Source of the DNA: Metridium senile
Lineage: Eukaryota > Cnidaria > Anthozoa > Actiniaria > Metridiidae
NCBI GenBank assembly: GCA_949775045.1
Contig: OX459096.1
Location: 33,165,160-33,229,159 of the forward strand
Direction of reading: 5' to 3'
DNA length: 64,000 nt
Part shown: one piece after another, positions 62,372 through 64,000 of the stretch
Position numbering within the stretch: the first letter of the stretch is position 1
Layout: each line of letters starts with the position of its first letter
Program-made: the position numbers and the translations under genes
Notes under the pieces: model-generated
Seen by the model: the letters and a program-made list of their open reading frames with translations, nothing else
Told to the model about the DNA's origin: nothing
Databases searched by the model: none

Positions 62372-64000
62372 TGACCATAGTAACTAGCGGGTTAAGGCGT
62401 GTCCAGGAAAAGTTTTTCTATAAGCAATCTGTTGCAAGTAATTTATAATTCACCATATTCAACACTTTAGTCACGCGTATGCTAAAATTGACTTGTATCA
62501 GTTTTAAGGATCGCCTAACTTTCTAGTTACAGCCAATACACTTCCTTTTACATTATCTCATGTTTTTAACAGTGTAATCTTTTCATTGGTTCATTAATCG
62601 TACGCATTGTAATTCTACTTATTATTTATGCATACGTTACCTGTGCAATAGGATGACAAAAGAATATTGTATGTAGTAGTAGAGTATAAATAAGGGTACG
62701 AAGTAATTGTATAAAATAGAGACCAACTAGCCCAGTGCTAGAGACCAACTAGCCCAGTGCTACAGACCTACCAGCCGTTGGCTTGAAACCAACTAGCTGT
62801 GTGCTAGAGACCACCTAGCGAGAGCTAGGGTACTAGTAAAGTCATGCAAGATTAAAGCCTATCAACTGTCATCTCCGTGCCTCGTACTTCAGGTCCCGTG
62901 CTGTCCCGCAGGGTAATTTTACGGACCCACGCTACGCGAGTTCGCTACTACCGAATGCTAATCCTTCCCAAAGGTTCATTGTAGTGCAACCAAAATATTC
63001 CCGTAACAGTGGTGTTAGAACCGTGGTAATTGAGGTCGAGGAGGTCTCTCACGGAGCCGAAAAGAAGAAGAAGAAATTTAAAGAAGAAGAAGAAGAAATT
63101 TAAAGAAGAAATTTAAAAGAAGAAGAAGACGAAAAAGAACGAACAAAGAACAACCTTCAACAGAAGAAGTTTATTGACGAAAGAGTTTTTCATCGATCAC
63201 AAAACGCTTAAACCTGTTAAGTATCCAGTATTGTTAACATTGTTCAACCAAGAAAATTTTTCCAAAGATTGTACAACTTCCATCGACAAAGAAACATTTG
63301 TTAAAGCACGCTGTAGAAGTAAGTCATAATAGTCAACGTATCCAGATTTTCAGGAGCTTCAACTAAGTAGAAAGTTTACTGGTGGAGTAGTTTATTGTTT
63401 ATTATCTGTGTCAGCCGAATTACTGCACGATAAATCAGGTAGAGAAAAAGTCTCTCCTTCATCTTACCTTGCGAGCAAGATTGTACGTATACGTTTTTAA
63501 CGATAGTTGACCACAAGACAAAACTGCCAGTAACTACACAGGTGTTGATACACTCGACTGAACTTTGTACAAGATTGAATTAAATTATTCAAGGAGAACA
63601 AAAAGAATACTGATTGAGAACGGAATCACGCGGCCTTGTGAGACAGAGAAGATTCAAGCCAATAAACAAGTCCAAAATACACCTACATGAGAAGATTCGT
63701 ACAAGCAATTCGACGAACACACGAGGAGCTTCAAGAGGAGGACGAGGAGAACTTCCAGTACTCAAGAAGGACTGAGACTAGTCCACCCCCGAACACGTTA
63801 GCCGCTCTAAAGAAACAACGAAGAGTATTCTCAACCCCAGACGCGAAAATAAACTTGTCCAACCTGGATTCCATCAGACTCCAGCGACAGTGACAACTCG
63901 GATCATATAGACCCAGGAATATCCTTTAAACCAATCACATACGTAGCCGAGCCTACAAACGACGAGTTAACCATCGAAGGGACCGACGAAACAACAGACG
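62372..64000 (+). mobile_element. LTR element, copy 2 (incomplete at window end)
   Basis: LTR 62372-63008, primer-binding-site-like TGGTGTTAGAACC from 63010, purine-rich leader slightly shorter than in copy 1 (63060-63135), and the same first gag-like frame 63687-63893. The 3' part is outside the window. Confidence 0.8.

Overview
The window is animal nuclear DNA: AT-rich, intron-bearing genes with standard GT-AG splice sites, and a dense load of eukaryotic transposons (LINE 3' ends, a Penelope-like element, an LTR element, a tRNA-derived SINE, many foldback/MITE elements). There is no operon structure, no Shine-Dalgarno signal and no prokaryotic gene. The repeat repertoire and protein sequences fit a cnidarian, probably an anthozoan; that is inference, not proof.

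Three host genes could be rebuilt exon by exon, all on the minus strand. (1) A complete 8-exon ADP-ribosyl cyclase (CD38/BST1 family; 333 residues) runs from 21075 down to 5566, with introns packed with transposons and satellites. It has a signal peptide and a C-terminal membrane helix. (2,3) Two copies of a complete 9-exon gamma-glutamyl hydrolase (391 residues each) lie at 23200-29672 and 52764-59695. They sit in a tandem duplication: 22386-33983 repeats as 51953-64000, and the second copy is cut by the window end. Most of the repeat is nearly identical by eye. The first 2 kb is clearly more divergent and differs by insertions, including a 190-unit pentanucleotide array present only in copy 2. 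Recent tandem duplication and uncollapsed haplotypes are both possible.

Layout: 1-4.2 kb, repeats and one DNA-transposon-like element; 4.25-5.23 kb, an intact tyrosine recombinase ORF; 5.5-21.1 kb, ADP-ribosyl cyclase with a 4.5-kb inverted-repeat element, several foldbacks and minisatellites in its introns; 21.4-22.3 kb, a possible promoter region and a 580-bp (CCAA)n array; 22.4-34.8 kb, gamma-glutamyl hydrolase copy 1, a LINE 3' end, a Penelope-like fragment carrying a hammerhead ribozyme, and an LTR element with a broken gag-like region; 35-40 kb, minisatellites and foldbacks; 40.2-44.7 kb, an RPA1-like frameshifted gene (minus) with possible upstream exons; 46-51.9 kb, three LINE 3' fragments, a TTAA-flanked element and a SINE; 52-64 kb, the second copy of the duplication.

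Functionally, the cyclase predicts extracellular or luminal NAD+ conversion to cyclic ADP-ribose, and the hydrolase predicts lysosomal or secreted folate polyglutamate cleavage. Nothing here links the two pathways beyond proximity. All exon models were made by eye from splice signals, reading frame and family resemblance; no search was run.
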